In this document: positions 8,825 to 18,114 of the stretch, piece by piece
How the letters are laid out: every line of letters starts with the position of its first letter
Position numbering within the stretch: position 1 is the first letter of the stretch
The notes under the pieces: generated by a model
What the model was told of the DNA's origin: nothing
Seen by the model: the letters and a program-made list of their open reading frames with translations, nothing else
Database searches by the model: none
Source of the DNA: Mumia xiangluensis
GTDB taxonomy: Bacteria > Actinomycetota > Actinomycetes > Propionibacteriales > Nocardioidaceae
Assembly (NCBI RefSeq): GCF_010994095.1
Contig: NZ_WJYO01000003.1
Location: 521,833 to 585,832, forward strand
DNA length: 64,000 nucleotides
Direction: 5' to 3'
Program-made: the position numbers and the translations under genes

Positions 8825-9903
8825 CGGTGGTCCTCCCTGCGGACGAGGGCCGCCGCCCGGTAGCAGTCCGCTGCGGACCCGAGGAACGGTGCGGTCTGCT
8901 GAGCACGGCGGAAGTAGAGGTGGGCATCGGCCTCGAACGTCATGCCCATGGCGCCGAGCACCTGCACGTACGCCCGGGTGGAGTCCACTGCAGCGTCGGT
9001 CGCGGCGGCCTTCGCGAGGAGCGCCAGCTCGGCCGCCGACAGGTCGCTGGTCCCGTCGCTCGCGAGGGCGACCGCGGCAGCCCGGGTGAGCGACCGCGCG
9101 CGCTCGACCGCCACGTACACGTCGGCGAGCCGGTGCTTGATCCCCTGGAACGCACCGATCCGCTTGCCGAACTGCTCGCGCTCGAGCGCGTGCCGGACCG
9201 CGCGGTCGAGCGCGGTCGCGCCGACGCCGGTGAGGTCGGCAGCGAGCACGGTCCGTGCCGGCGCGAGGACGGCGTCGACGTCGGTCCGTCCGTCGGCCAG
9301 CACGGTCTCGCTGAGCCTCGTACGGTCGAGAACCGCGGTCGGTCGCCCGGGGTCGACGTGGCGGTGAACGGCCGTGACCGCGTCCGAGACGTCGGCGACC
9401 GACACCCTCACCGCGGCACCGCGGACGTCGACCAGCACGACCTCGTCCGCCAGCGCCCCGTCGAGCACGACGAGCTCGTCCGTCCCGTCCACGACGGCGA
9501 GCGCCGCACGGCGCTCGGAGGAGACCTCGTACGCGCGGCCTTCCGACGGCCGGCCCGCGTGCGCCACGGTCTGCCACGCCGTCACGGTGCTCACCAGCGG
9601 CAGGGGGACCAGTGCCGGCCCTGCGGCCTCGACCATCGCGACGGCGTCCACGATCGACCCGGCGCCGCCCATCGCCTCCGGGAGGCCGATCACCGGGTAG
9701 TCGGCGGCCGCGATCTCGCGCCAGGCCTCCGCAGGCTGGGCTGCATCGAAGCAGGCGCGGGCCGCATCCGGTCCGAACCGCGCGCCCAGGTGCGCACGGA
9801 CCGAAGCCGCGAACTCGGCGCGCTCGTCGGAGTCGACGAGGTCGCGCCACCGGCTCGGGTCGGTGTGCACACGGGAGGCGGTCGTCGTGCTCACCGCGCT
9901 CAC
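8821..9903 (-). CDS. Acyl-CoA dehydrogenase, non-catalytic partner subunit
   Basis: 360 residues from a GTG that overlaps the preceding crotonase stop (GTGA). It has the acyl-CoA dehydrogenase C-terminal helical domain (EREQFGKRIGAFQGIKHRLAD, then a GAMGMTFEADAHLYFRR segment). At the position of the catalytic glutamate the sequence is VLAADLTGVG, with no Glu, as expected for the partner subunit in heterotetrameric FadE enzymes. It is very alanine-rich and divergent in the N-terminal half. It is translationally coupled to 7718-8824 and should form a heteromer with it. Confidence 0.85.
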   Translation of the reverse strand: MSAVSTTTASRVHTDPSRWRDLVDSDERAEFAASVRAHLGARFGPDAARACFDAAQPAEAWREIAAADYPVIGLPEAMGGAGSIVDAVAMVEAAGPALVPLPLVSTVTAWQTVAHAGRPSEGRAYEVSSERRAALAVVDGTDELVVLDGALADEVVLVDVRGAAVRVSVADVSDAVTAVHRHVDPGRPTAVLDRTRLSETVLADGRTDVDAVLAPARTVLAADLTGVGATALDRAVRHALEREQFGKRIGAFQGIKHRLADVYVAVERARSLTRAAAVALASDGTSDLSAAELALLAKAAATDAAVDSTRAYVQVLGAMGMTFEADAHLYFRRAQQTAPFLGSAADCYRAAALVRREDHR

Positions 9904-10766
9904 CCCGCCTTCTCCGACAGCCGGCGCGACAGCCGGGCGAAGGCCGCATGCGTGTCGGGGTGGTCGAAGAGCACGAGCTGGGCCGCGTGCTCCTCGCGGA
10001 GCTGCTCGACCATCGTGCTGGTCATCGAGCGGCGCAGGACCCGCTTCGCGGCGCGCAGGCCCAGCGGAGGCATGGAGGCGACGCGCTCGGCCAGCGTCAT
10101 CGCCGCGTCGAGAGCCCGGCCTTCGGCAGAGATCCGGTTGACCAGCCCGATCTCCTTGGCCTCGACGGCGTCGACCAGCCGCCCGGTGAACAGCAGGTCC
10201 GCCGCGAGGGACAGGCCCGTCACCCGCGGAAGGAGAAGGCTGATCCCCAGCTCGGGCGCGAGGCCGATCGGCGCGAACCCGGCCCCCAGCCGCGCGGCCG
10301 GGTCGGCCACGATGAGGTCGTGCAGCAGCGCGATGCCGAAGCCTCCACCGACCGCCACGCCGCTCACCGCCGCGATCGTCGGCTTCTCGAGCCGCCAGAT
10401 CTTCTCGGTCCACCGACCGGCGTTGCCGAGGTCGTCGAGGCTCCGCTCGTACGCCGTCAGATCGGGGAGGCCCTTCCGACCCCCGAGGCTGGTGCCCGAC
10501 AGGATCTCGCGCGCGCTGGCGTCCCCCGCGCCGCCGAGGTCGGCAGCGTCGGCGCCGACGCAGAACGTGGACCCCGCCCCGGTCGTCACGACCACGCGTA
10601 CGGAGTCGTCCGCGGCCGCTTCGGCGAACGCCTCGGCGATGCCCTCCAGCATCGTGCCGCCGATCGCGTTGTGCCGGTCCGGGCGGTTCAACGTCACGAC
10701 CATGACGCCGCCCTGGCGCTCGACCAGGACGTCGGGCGCCGTCGCGCCGCCCCCGTTCCCGCTCAC
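9900..10766 (-). CDS. Enoyl-CoA hydratase/isomerase family protein
   Basis: 288 residues from the GTG that overlaps the upstream ligase stop. Crotonase motifs are visible: LNRPDRHNAIG, oxyanion segment GSTFCVGADAADL, and SGVAVGGGFGIALLHD. A GLAPELGISLLLPR segment supplies a glutamate at the usual active-site position. There is an extra loop (roughly residues 75-105) rich in G, S and D between the first two motifs. It belongs to the operon of 15133-5292 and probably hydrates or isomerises the product of the acyl-CoA dehydrogenase pair. Confidence 0.85.
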   Translation of the reverse strand: MSGNGGGATAPDVLVERQGGVMVVTLNRPDRHNAIGGTMLEGIAEAFAEAAADDSVRVVVTTGAGSTFCVGADAADLGGAGDASAREILSGTSLGGRKGLPDLTAYERSLDDLGNAGRWTEKIWRLEKPTIAAVSGVAVGGGFGIALLHDLIVADPAARLGAGFAPIGLAPELGISLLLPRVTGLSLAADLLFTGRLVDAVEAKEIGLVNRISAEGRALDAAMTLAERVASMPPLGLRAAKRVLRRSMTSTMVEQLREEHAAQLVLFDHPDTHAAFARLSRRLSEKAG

Positions 10767-12370
10767 GCGCGGACCCGATCCGTACGGCCGCGGCGTGTCG
10801 CCACCAGTCCGAGCGCGGTCAGGTCCCACATGGTGTCGCTCACGCCTTCGTCGCGGAGCACGTGCTTCATCACCCGGCTCAACGCGTTGACCGGCAGCGC
10901 GTCGCGGACGTCCACGTAGCGGGGGACCGCGAAGTAGGGCAGCCGTGCCTCGGCGAAGTCGAAGAGCTCCTCCGGTGTCAGCGTGCCCGCGAGCACGAGG
11001 CTGGCCTTGATCTCCTCCTCACCGACCTCCGACGGGACGCTGGAGACAGCGACGTCCTGGATCGCCGGGTGTGCGCGCAAGACACCCTCGACCGCGAGCG
11101 CCGACACGTTCTCGCCGCGCCTGCGGATGACGTCCTTCTTGCGGTCCACGAACGTCACGCACCCGTTCTCGTCCATCCGCCCGTGGTCACCGGTGTGGTG
11201 CCACAGGCTCGACCAGGTGTCGACGGTGGTCTCGGGCTTGTTCCAGTAGCCGCTGTACATCACGTGCGGCTCGCGGGGGCGTACGACGATCTCACCCGCC
11301 TCCCCCAGCGGCACCTCGTTGTCCTGGTCGTCGACGATGCGGACCTCGATCAGCGGTGAGACCTGGCCGGACGTCGCCCGGTCGCGCGGGCCGCCCGGGT
11401 CGGTGTTCGTGATCGGGACGCACTCGGTCTGCCCGTAGCCCTCCGACATCACCGGCGTGCCGAACCGCTCCTCGAAGGCGCGCTGGTCGTCCTGCCCCAT
11501 CGGCACCCACACCGCCAGGCGGAACGGGTGCGCGGCGTCGTCGGGGCGCTCGGGCTGCGCGAGCAGCATCTGCCCCATCGGGCCGACGCCGACGAGCATC
11601 GTCGCCTCGTCCGCCGCCGCCTCGGCCAGGAACGTCGAGGCGTGGAACTCCGGCGCGATGCTGATCGTCGCGTCGTTGACCAGCGCGGACATGAACGCGA
11701 CCATCTGGCCACTCGTGTGGAACATCGGGAAGCCCGTGAACATCCGGTCACCGGGGACCACCCACCGGCGCATCCCGTACGCCCGCCCGACGGCGGTGTA
11801 GTAGCCGGTGCTGAGCAGGCAGCCCTTCGCCGCGGCGGTGGTGCCGGAGGTGTACATGATCGAGACGATGTCGCCCGGCGCCGACTCCCGCGCGTGGGTC
11901 TCGTACGCGGTGAGCAGCTCGCCGTACGGGACTGCACCGGGCTCCGGGTCGTCGACGAGGACCCGATGGCGTACGGGCGTCGCGGCGAGCAGCCCGCGCG
12001 CGGCCTCGTACCCGGCGGCGTCGGCGACGAGGATCTCGGCCCCGCAGTCGTTCAGCTGGTACTCGAGGAAGTCGCCCTTGAGGTAGTAGTTCAGCGGCAC
12101 CTGGACCGCGCCGAGCCTGTCGACCGCGAAGAGGAGCTCCACGGTCTCGATCCGGTTCGGCAGGATCGTCGCCACCTTGTCGCCTGAGCCGACGCCGAGC
12201 GACGCCAGTCCGGTCGCGAGCCGGTCGGCACGCTCGTCCAGGGCGGCAGCGGAGATCCAGTCGCCGCCGCACCGGACGAACGGCGCGGCGGGCTCGCGGT
12301 CCAGCCGGCGCTGGAACGCCGCCGAGATGGTCCGGGTGGCGAAGCGCTCCTCGGTTCCTGCACTGCTCAC
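10763..12370 (-). CDS. Acyl-CoA synthetase (AMP-forming)
   Basis: 535 residues from a GTG with GGAGAGACC just before it. Motifs: MYTSGTTAAAKGC (P-loop; AAAKG where most family members have GxPKG), YGQTE, and WHHTGDHGRMDENG with the DRKKDVIRRRGENVS hinge. It resembles the crotonobetaine/carnitine-CoA ligase (CaiC-like) branch and is clearly paralogous to the ligase at 13553-15133, with which it shares REPH..SGYW and the VPRYVDV ending. It activates an unknown carboxylate. The 4-base overlap with the next gene implies coupling. Confidence 0.87.
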   Translation of the reverse strand: MSSAGTEERFATRTISAAFQRRLDREPAAPFVRCGGDWISAAALDERADRLATGLASLGVGSGDKVATILPNRIETVELLFAVDRLGAVQVPLNYYLKGDFLEYQLNDCGAEILVADAAGYEAARGLLAATPVRHRVLVDDPEPGAVPYGELLTAYETHARESAPGDIVSIMYTSGTTAAAKGCLLSTGYYTAVGRAYGMRRWVVPGDRMFTGFPMFHTSGQMVAFMSALVNDATISIAPEFHASTFLAEAAADEATMLVGVGPMGQMLLAQPERPDDAAHPFRLAVWVPMGQDDQRAFEERFGTPVMSEGYGQTECVPITNTDPGGPRDRATSGQVSPLIEVRIVDDQDNEVPLGEAGEIVVRPREPHVMYSGYWNKPETTVDTWSSLWHHTGDHGRMDENGCVTFVDRKKDVIRRRGENVSALAVEGVLRAHPAIQDVAVSSVPSEVGEEEIKASLVLAGTLTPEELFDFAEARLPYFAVPRYVDVRDALPVNALSRVMKHVLRDEGVSDTMWDLTALGLVATRRGRTDRVRA

Positions 12371-12401
12371 GGTCTCTCCCTCGTTTCGATCAGGTCCGAC
12401 G

Positions 12402-13556
12402 TCAGGCGACGTCGCCCGACGCCTTCAAGCGCGCCACGGCACCCGGATCGACGCCCCACTCGGTCAGGACGTCGTCGGTGTGCTCGCCCGGGCGGGGCGG
12501 AGGTCCCGCGATCTGCCCCGGCGTGCGCCCGAAGCGCGGCGCCGGGCTGGGCTGCACGAGGCCGTTGCTCGTCGTGAACGTCTCGCGGGCCACGTGGTGC
12601 GGGTGGTCGGGTGCCTCCCACGGCGACAGCACCGGCGCGACGCACGCCTCAGCGGAGTCGAGCAGGGCGGCCCACTCGTCACGCGTGCGTGTCTTGAACG
12701 TGGCGGCGAGCTCCTTGCGCAGGCTCTCCCACGCTTCCTCGTCGCCCTGGTCTCGCGGGTCGAACGACAGCCCGAGCGTCGTGACCAGGTTCGCGAAGAA
12801 CTTCGGCTCCATCGCGCCGACCGCGACCCACCGCCCGTCGGACGTCTCGTACGTCTCGTAGTACGGGGTGCCCGTGTCGAGGAGGTTCTTGCCGCGCTCC
12901 TCGCCCCACATCCCCGCCGCACGCATCCCGTACAGGAATCCGCCGAGCACCGCGGAGCCGTCGATCATCGCCGCGTCCACGACCTGCCCGCGCCCGGACG
13001 TCGCCCGCTCCGCCAGGGCGGCGCAGACCCCGAGCGCGAGGAACATGCCGCCCGCGCCGAAGTCGCCCACGTAGGTGAGCGGGGGCACGGGCGCCTCGCC
13101 GTCGCGGCCGATCGACCAGAGCGCGCCCGACAGCGCGATGTAGTTGATGTCGTGCCCGGCGTACGGCGCCCACGGACCGTCCTGCCCGTAGCCCGTCACC
13201 CGGCCGTACACGAGCCTGGGGTTGCGCTCCAGGCAGGTGTCGGGGCCGAGGCCGAGGCGCTCCATCACGCCGGGGCGGAACCCCTCGATCAGGACGTCAG
13301 CCTGCTCGACCATCGCCAGGACGAGAGCGACACCGTCGGGGCTCTTGAGGTTGACTCCGACCGAGCGCCGGCCACGTCCGAGCACGTCGACGGGAGGCGG
13401 ACCCTCGCGTCCGGGGGCGACGTTCTCGACCCGGTCGACACGCACGACGTCCGCGCCGTAGTCGCTCAAGATCATCCCCGCGAACGGGCCGGGGCCGAGC
13501 CCCTGGATCTCCAGCACCTTCACGCCCGCCAGCGGGCCACTGCGTCCGTCGCTCAT
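12402..13556 (-). CDS. Alpha-methylacyl-CoA racemase family (family III CoA-transferase fold)
   Basis: 384 residues. The N-terminus carries GLGPGPFAGMILSDYGADVVRVDR, and AGHDINYIALSGALWSIGR and GDFGAGGMFLALG follow; the His and Asp in these last two match the catalytic pair of alpha-methylacyl-CoA racemase (MCR/AMACR) rather than of formyl-CoA transferase. It interconverts (R)- and (S)-2-methylacyl-CoA so that beta-oxidation can act on methyl-branched side chains. It sits between two acyl-CoA ligases and overlaps the upstream one by ATGA. This is the strongest hint in the window that the substrate has an isoprenoid or sterol-like branched chain. Confidence 0.85.
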   Translation of the reverse strand: MSDGRSGPLAGVKVLEIQGLGPGPFAGMILSDYGADVVRVDRVENVAPGREGPPPVDVLGRGRRSVGVNLKSPDGVALVLAMVEQADVLIEGFRPGVMERLGLGPDTCLERNPRLVYGRVTGYGQDGPWAPYAGHDINYIALSGALWSIGRDGEAPVPPLTYVGDFGAGGMFLALGVCAALAERATSGRGQVVDAAMIDGSAVLGGFLYGMRAAGMWGEERGKNLLDTGTPYYETYETSDGRWVAVGAMEPKFFANLVTTLGLSFDPRDQGDEEAWESLRKELAATFKTRTRDEWAALLDSAEACVAPVLSPWEAPDHPHHVARETFTTSNGLVQPSPAPRFGRTPGQIAGPPPRPGEHTDDVLTEWGVDPGAVARLKASGDVA

Positions 13557-15133
13557 CGGCGCTCGCTCCTGCCCACGGACAGCCCGAGCGTGAGGAAGTC
13601 GACCGTCTCCGGGGTGTCCCAGTCGGCGCGGAGCTTGTGCTTGAGGATGCGTCCCATCGCGTTCACCGGCAAGGCATCGATGACCTCGACGTACCGCGGG
13701 ATCGCGTAGTACGGCAGGTGCTCGCGGAAGTAGCCGAACATCTCCGTCGGGTCGAACGTGCACCCGTCCTCGAGCACCAGGCAGGCCTTGATCTCGTCCT
13801 CGGACAGCTCTGACGGCACGGCGTGCACGGCGACCTGCGCGATGCCGGGGTGCTGGACCAGCGCGACCTCGAGCTCGACCGACGACACGTTCTCGCCGCG
13901 TCGCCGCAGCGCGTCCTTCAAGCGATCGACGAAGTAGAGCATCCCGTCGTCGTCGAAGCGGCCCATGTCGCCCGTGTGGTGCCACAGGTTGCGCCACGCG
14001 TCGAGCGTCGCGTCCTCCTTGCGCCAGTAGCCGGAGAAGATCGAGTGCGGTTCGCGCGGGCGTACGACGATCTCACCGGTCTCCCCCACGGGAAGCACGC
14101 GGTCGTCGCCGTCCACGACCTGGACGTCGAGCCACGGCAGCGCCTTGCCGCAGCTGGGTTGGTCGCGCCCGGGGCGCACGCCGCCCATCGTCGCGGGCAG
14201 CACCTCGGTCTGGCCGTAGCCTTCCGCCAGCACGTCGACGCCGAACCGCTCCTCGAACGCGTGCTGCGCCTGCGGCGCCATCGGGATGAAGACGGCCCGC
14301 TCGATCGTGTGGTCGCGGTCGGCGTCCGACGGCGGCGTCGCCAGCAGCGCCGCACCGATCGCTCCGACCGCCCAGAGCTGCGTCGCCCCGACCTCGCACG
14401 CCCGGGAGATCAGCGTGGACGCGCTGAACGCCGACTCGAAGTCCACACGGCACCCGGCGACCAACGCGTCCATGAGGGAGCTCAGACCGAAGCCGTGGTA
14501 GAGCGGCAGCGTCGTGATCGAGGTGTCCGTCGGCTTGAACCAGTCGAACATCATGTGGGCCTTCGGCATGTGCAGGAAGTAGCCCTGGTCGATCATGCAG
14601 CCCTTGGGGAGCCCGGTCGTGCCGGACGTGTAGAGGATGCTGAGCAGCGAGTCGGGAGTCGGCTCCTCCCACGCGCGCTCTCCCGCGACGTAGAGGTCGG
14701 CGAGCCGAGGCGTGCTGCCATCGCCCTCGTCGAGCGCGATCAACGTCGTCGCGATGCCGGAGGCAGCGATCAGCTTCTTCGTGGCGTCGAAGGCCTCCTG
14801 GTCGACGATCAGCACCGACGGGTCGGAGTCGGCGATCTGGTAGCGCAGGAACTCGCCCTTGAGGAAGACGTGGAGGGGCACCTGGACGGCACCCAGCTCG
14901 GCGCAGGCGAAGAAGAGCTCGACCGCCTCGCGCCGGTTCGCCATGATCGAGGCAACCCGGTCACCCGGTCGTACGCCGAGCCGGTGGAGCCCGTACGCCA
15001 GCCGTCGTGCGGCGTCCTGGACCTCCTTGACCGTGATCCATACGCCGTCGACGCCGGCCAGGTGCGCGCTCGGGTCGACCTCGACCCGCTGCGCCAGCCT
15101 CGCGGGCAGAATGCCCGCCTCGGTGTTCGTCAC
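13553..15133 (-). CDS. Acyl-CoA synthetase (AMP-forming)
   Basis: 526 residues from a GTG. Motifs: LYTSGTTGLPKGCM, GYGQTEVLPA, WHHTGDMGRFDDDG, DRLKDALRRRGENVSSVE; the C-terminus has the AMGRILKHKLR adenylation lysine region. It is the first gene of the long minus-strand operon. The operator at 15151-15166 lies only 17 bases upstream, and a TAGGGA hexamer at 15145-15140 is 6 bases before the GTG, so the mRNA may be leaderless. The enzyme activates the entry substrate of the operon to its CoA ester (inference). Confidence 0.87.
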   Translation of the reverse strand: MTNTEAGILPARLAQRVEVDPSAHLAGVDGVWITVKEVQDAARRLAYGLHRLGVRPGDRVASIMANRREAVELFFACAELGAVQVPLHVFLKGEFLRYQIADSDPSVLIVDQEAFDATKKLIAASGIATTLIALDEGDGSTPRLADLYVAGERAWEEPTPDSLLSILYTSGTTGLPKGCMIDQGYFLHMPKAHMMFDWFKPTDTSITTLPLYHGFGLSSLMDALVAGCRVDFESAFSASTLISRACEVGATQLWAVGAIGAALLATPPSDADRDHTIERAVFIPMAPQAQHAFEERFGVDVLAEGYGQTEVLPATMGGVRPGRDQPSCGKALPWLDVQVVDGDDRVLPVGETGEIVVRPREPHSIFSGYWRKEDATLDAWRNLWHHTGDMGRFDDDGMLYFVDRLKDALRRRGENVSSVELEVALVQHPGIAQVAVHAVPSELSEDEIKACLVLEDGCTFDPTEMFGYFREHLPYYAIPRYVEVIDALPVNAMGRILKHKLRADWDTPETVDFLTLGLSVGRSERR

Positions 15134-15150
15134 ATCGTCTCCCTACCAGA

Positions 15151-15173
15151 CCGACCAGTTGGTGGGTTACGCT
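15151..15173. promoter_or_regulatory. Palindromic operator, site A, between divergent operons
   Basis: The palindrome CCGACCA-GT-TGGTGGG (15151-15166) lies between the ligase operon (-) and the thiolase operon (+). On the plus strand TACGCT (15168-15173), a TANNNT -10 hexamer, begins one base after the palindrome. It is one of nine related sites in the window. A TetR-family repressor responding to an acyl-CoA is the likely ligand (inference). Confidence 0.7.
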
Positions 15174-15250
15174 ACCGCAACAAGACCTCCCGGGCTAGGC
15201 CCGAGCAGCTGCGCAGACCCCACCGATCGACCGAAGAACGAGGAGCGGTG

Positions 15251-16429
15251 ATGACCTTCACCCCGACCCCCAGCGACCGCGACGCCGTCGTCGTCGCGGC
15301 CGTCCGTACGCCCGTCGGACGGCGGGGCGGCGGCCTCTCCGGGACGCACGCCATCGACCTGTCCGCGCACGTGCTGACGGCGCTGCAGGAGCGGACGGGG
15401 ATCGATCCGGCCGAGGTCGACGACGTCGTCTGGGGCTGCGTTCACCAGGTGGGCGAACAGGGCATCAACATCGGCCGCAACGCCGTGCTGTCCGCCGGGT
15501 GGCCCGAGTCCGTGCCCGCGACGACCCTCGACCGTCAGTGCGGCTCGTCGCAGCAGGCGGTGCACTTCGCGGCGGCCGGACTGGTTGCCGGGCACTACGA
15601 CCTGGTCGTCGCCGGCGGGGTCGAGATGATGTCGCGGGTCCCGATGGGGTCCACGCTCGGCGAAGGCCTCGGCGAGCCGATGACGGCGGCGATGCGGGAT
15701 CGGTACGGCGTCGACCAGTTCAACCAGGGCCTCGGCGCCGAGATGATGGCCGAGCGGTGGGGATTGTCGCGGACCCAGCTCGACGAGTTCGCCCTCCGCT
15801 CCCACGAGCTCGCCGCCAAGGCGGCCGCCGGAGGTGTGTTCGACGACGAGATCGTCGCAGTGCCGCGACCGGACGACGACCCCGTGAGCGCGGACGAAGG
15901 GATCCGGCTCGGTGGCACGCTCGAGTCGCTCGGCGCGATCCGTCCGGCGTTCAAGCCCGACGGCATGATCCACGCGGGCAACGCGTCGCAGATCAGCGAC
16001 GGTGCGGCGGCGCTGCTGCTCGCGACACCCGCCAAGGCCGCCGAGCTCGGCCTGACGCCGATGGCCCGCATCCACACGAGCGTGCTCGCCGGCGACGACC
16101 CGGTGATGATGCTCGGTGCCCCCATTCCGGCGACGCGCAAGGCGCTGGCACGATCGGGCCTCGGGGTCGGCGACATCGGCTGCTTCGAGGTCAACGAGGC
16201 GTTCGCGCCCGTCCCGCTCGCCTGGCTGGCCGAGACCGGGGCCGACCTCGAGGCACTCAACCCCAACGGCGGCGCGATCGCGCTCGGCCACCCTCTTGGC
16301 GCGTCGGGGGCGCGGATCATGACGACACTTCTGCACCACCTGCGGCGTACCGGCACGCGGTACGGCCTGCAGACCATGTGCGAGGGCGGCGGGATGGCGA
16401 ACGCCACCATCGTCGAGCTCCTGGACTGA
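15251..16429 (+). CDS. Thiolase (acetyl-CoA acyltransferase)
   Basis: 392 residues from an ATG preceded by GAGGAGCG. The acyl-accepting cysteine is C97 in DRQCGSSQQ; NEAFAPV, GGAIALGHPLGASG and CEGGGMANA carry the remaining active-site His and Cys. It cleaves a 3-oxoacyl-CoA with CoA to release acetyl- or propionyl-CoA in the last step of beta-oxidation. It is the first gene of the plus-strand operon divergent from the ligases and is probably under the operator at 15151. Confidence 0.92.
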   Translation: MTFTPTPSDRDAVVVAAVRTPVGRRGGGLSGTHAIDLSAHVLTALQERTGIDPAEVDDVVWGCVHQVGEQGINIGRNAVLSAGWPESVPATTLDRQCGSSQQAVHFAAAGLVAGHYDLVVAGGVEMMSRVPMGSTLGEGLGEPMTAAMRDRYGVDQFNQGLGAEMMAERWGLSRTQLDEFALRSHELAAKAAAGGVFDDEIVAVPRPDDDPVSADEGIRLGGTLESLGAIRPAFKPDGMIHAGNASQISDGAAALLLATPAKAAELGLTPMARIHTSVLAGDDPVMMLGAPIPATRKALARSGLGVGDIGCFEVNEAFAPVPLAWLAETGADLEALNPNGGAIALGHPLGASGARIMTTLLHHLRRTGTRYGLQTMCEGGGMANATIVELLD

Positions 16430-16433
16430 GCGG

Positions 16434-17186
16434 ATGGGCGAGCACGCTGGGCGAGTCGCGATCGTCACCGGCGGCTCGCGCGGGATCGGCAGGGCGATCG
16501 CGCGCCGACTCGTCGACGCCGGGGCCTACGTCACGATCACCGGCCGCAAGGCAGACGGCCTCGCCGCCGCCGCGGCGGAGCTCGGTGAGCGCTGTACGCC
16601 CGTCGTCTGCCACGCCGCGGACACCGAGTCCGCGGCCGCCTGCGTCCGCGCGACCGCCGACGCCCACGGCAGCATCGACCTCCTCGTCAACAACGCCGCC
16701 GTCAATCCGCAGTGGGGTCCGTCGCTGGACGTCGAGGCTCCGGCGGCCGCGAAGATGGCCGAGGTCAACCTCTGGGCACCGCTGGCGTGGTCCCGCCTGG
16801 CGTACGAGGCGGGGATGCGGGAGCACGGCGGCTCGATCGTCAACATCACCTCGATCGGCGGGCTCGTGGCGTCGCCCAACACCGGCTACTACAACGCGAC
16901 CAAGGCGGCGCTCACCCACCTCACCCGCGAGCTGGCGCTCGAGCTCGCCCCACGGGTCCGCGTCAACGCGGTCGCGCCCGGCCTGATCGCCACGGAGATG
17001 GCCGCGCAGATCCCGGTCGACGACCGCGCAGCGTTGACGGCGCAGGTCCCGCTCGCCCGCCTCGGGACGCCCGAGGACGTCGCGGCAGCGGTGTCGTTCC
17101 TCCTGTCGAGCGACTCCGCCTGGATCACCGGCGCGGTCCTGGTCGTCGACGGCGGCGCACGGCACGACCGGGGAGGTCATGGATGA
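16434..17186 (+). CDS. Short-chain dehydrogenase/reductase
   Basis: 250 residues. The dinucleotide-binding motif TGGSRGIG is at residues 12-19, NNAA follows, and the catalytic Tyr153-x3-Lys157 lies in GYYNATKAA with an upstream Ser in NITSIGG. It is a classical SDR, likely a 3-hydroxyacyl-CoA or alicyclic alcohol dehydrogenase given the thiolase 4 bases upstream. The stop overlaps the next ATG (ATGA at 17183). Confidence 0.88.
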   Translation: MGEHAGRVAIVTGGSRGIGRAIARRLVDAGAYVTITGRKADGLAAAAAELGERCTPVVCHAADTESAAACVRATADAHGSIDLLVNNAAVNPQWGPSLDVEAPAAAKMAEVNLWAPLAWSRLAYEAGMREHGGSIVNITSIGGLVASPNTGYYNATKAALTHLTRELALELAPRVRVNAVAPGLIATEMAAQIPVDDRAALTAQVPLARLGTPEDVAAAVSFLLSSDSAWITGAVLVVDGGARHDRGGHG

Positions 17187-18073
17187 GGGTCGGGCTGGCA
17201 CCCCCGAACTACGCGCGCTGGTTCGACGGCGCGACCGTCGCCGAGGTCTGTCGCCACGCCGAGGAGGCCGGGTTCGACAGCCTCTGGTTCGGCGACCACG
17301 TCGCGATCCCGCAGGATCAGGCCGACGTGTTCGGCAACGCGTACCTCGACGTCTTCCCCCTGCTCGGCCACGTGGCCGCGCTCACCGAGCGGGTCCGCCT
17401 CGGGACCAACGTGCTCGTCGCGCCGTACCGCAACCCCGTCGTCACCGCCAAGGAGGTGGCGACGGTCGACCGGCTCTCGGACGGACGGGTCGTCCTCGGC
17501 GTCGGAGTCGGACACGTTCGCGGCGAGTTCGAGGCACTGGGCGTCCCGTTCGACGAGCGCGGGCGAAGGACGGACGAGTACCTGCGCGCGATGCGCGCGC
17601 TGTGGGAGCAGGACGTCGCGTCGTACGAGGGAGAGTGGGTGCGCTTCCGCGACCTGTGCCCGCTGACCCGCCCCGTGCAGCAGCCGCTGCCCGTGCTCAT
17701 CGGCGGCGACGGCCCCCGGTCGATGCGCCGCGCCCTCGAGCACGACGCCGGCTGGGCGCCCGGCCAGGGCACGATCGAGCAGCTGGCGGCGAAGGTCGCC
17801 CAGCTCCGCACGCTCGCCGCCGAGGTGGGCAAACCGTGTCCGACGATCGTCGCGCGCTGGCTCGTCCACCCGGTCGAGGACGGCGCGCCACGGCCCCCGA
17901 TCCCGCACCGCGGCGAGCTCCGGCGCCCCAGGCTCGAGAAGGCCGAGGCCCGCGAACAGCTCGCCCGGATCGCCGAGCTCGGCGTCAGCGAGCTCATCGT
18001 CGACATCCCGGCGCGCCACGAGACGTACCACCGCAACATCGACCTCATCGCCGAGCACGTCCTCGCCGGTTGA
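17183..18073 (+). CDS. Luciferase-like (LLM) flavin/F420-dependent oxidoreductase
   Basis: 296 residues with the TIM-barrel signatures of the bacterial luciferase superfamily: GFDSLWFGDHV near the N-terminus, RVRLGTNVLVAPYRNP, RVVLGVGVGHVRGEFEALG and a VLIGGDGPRSMRRA segment. These proteins use F420 or reduced flavin for oxidations or monooxygenations. The start overlaps the SDR stop. It is one of three LLM proteins in the window, each next to acyl-CoA genes; ring hydroxylation or Baeyer-Villiger-type chemistry is possible but not shown. Confidence 0.85.
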   Translation: MRVGLAPPNYARWFDGATVAEVCRHAEEAGFDSLWFGDHVAIPQDQADVFGNAYLDVFPLLGHVAALTERVRLGTNVLVAPYRNPVVTAKEVATVDRLSDGRVVLGVGVGHVRGEFEALGVPFDERGRRTDEYLRAMRALWEQDVASYEGEWVRFRDLCPLTRPVQQPLPVLIGGDGPRSMRRALEHDAGWAPGQGTIEQLAAKVAQLRTLAAEVGKPCPTIVARWLVHPVEDGAPRPPIPHRGELRRPRLEKAEAREQLARIAELGVSELIVDIPARHETYHRNIDLIAEHVLAG

Positions 18074-18114
18074 GCCTCGACCCGATCTCTCCCGACCCCT
18101 GGAGGTCCCTGCCC

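Noticed and set aside
15151..15166. KstR or KstR2 operator
   Set aside because: The cores do not match TAGAACNNGTTCTA or the CAAG/CTTG core of KstR2.
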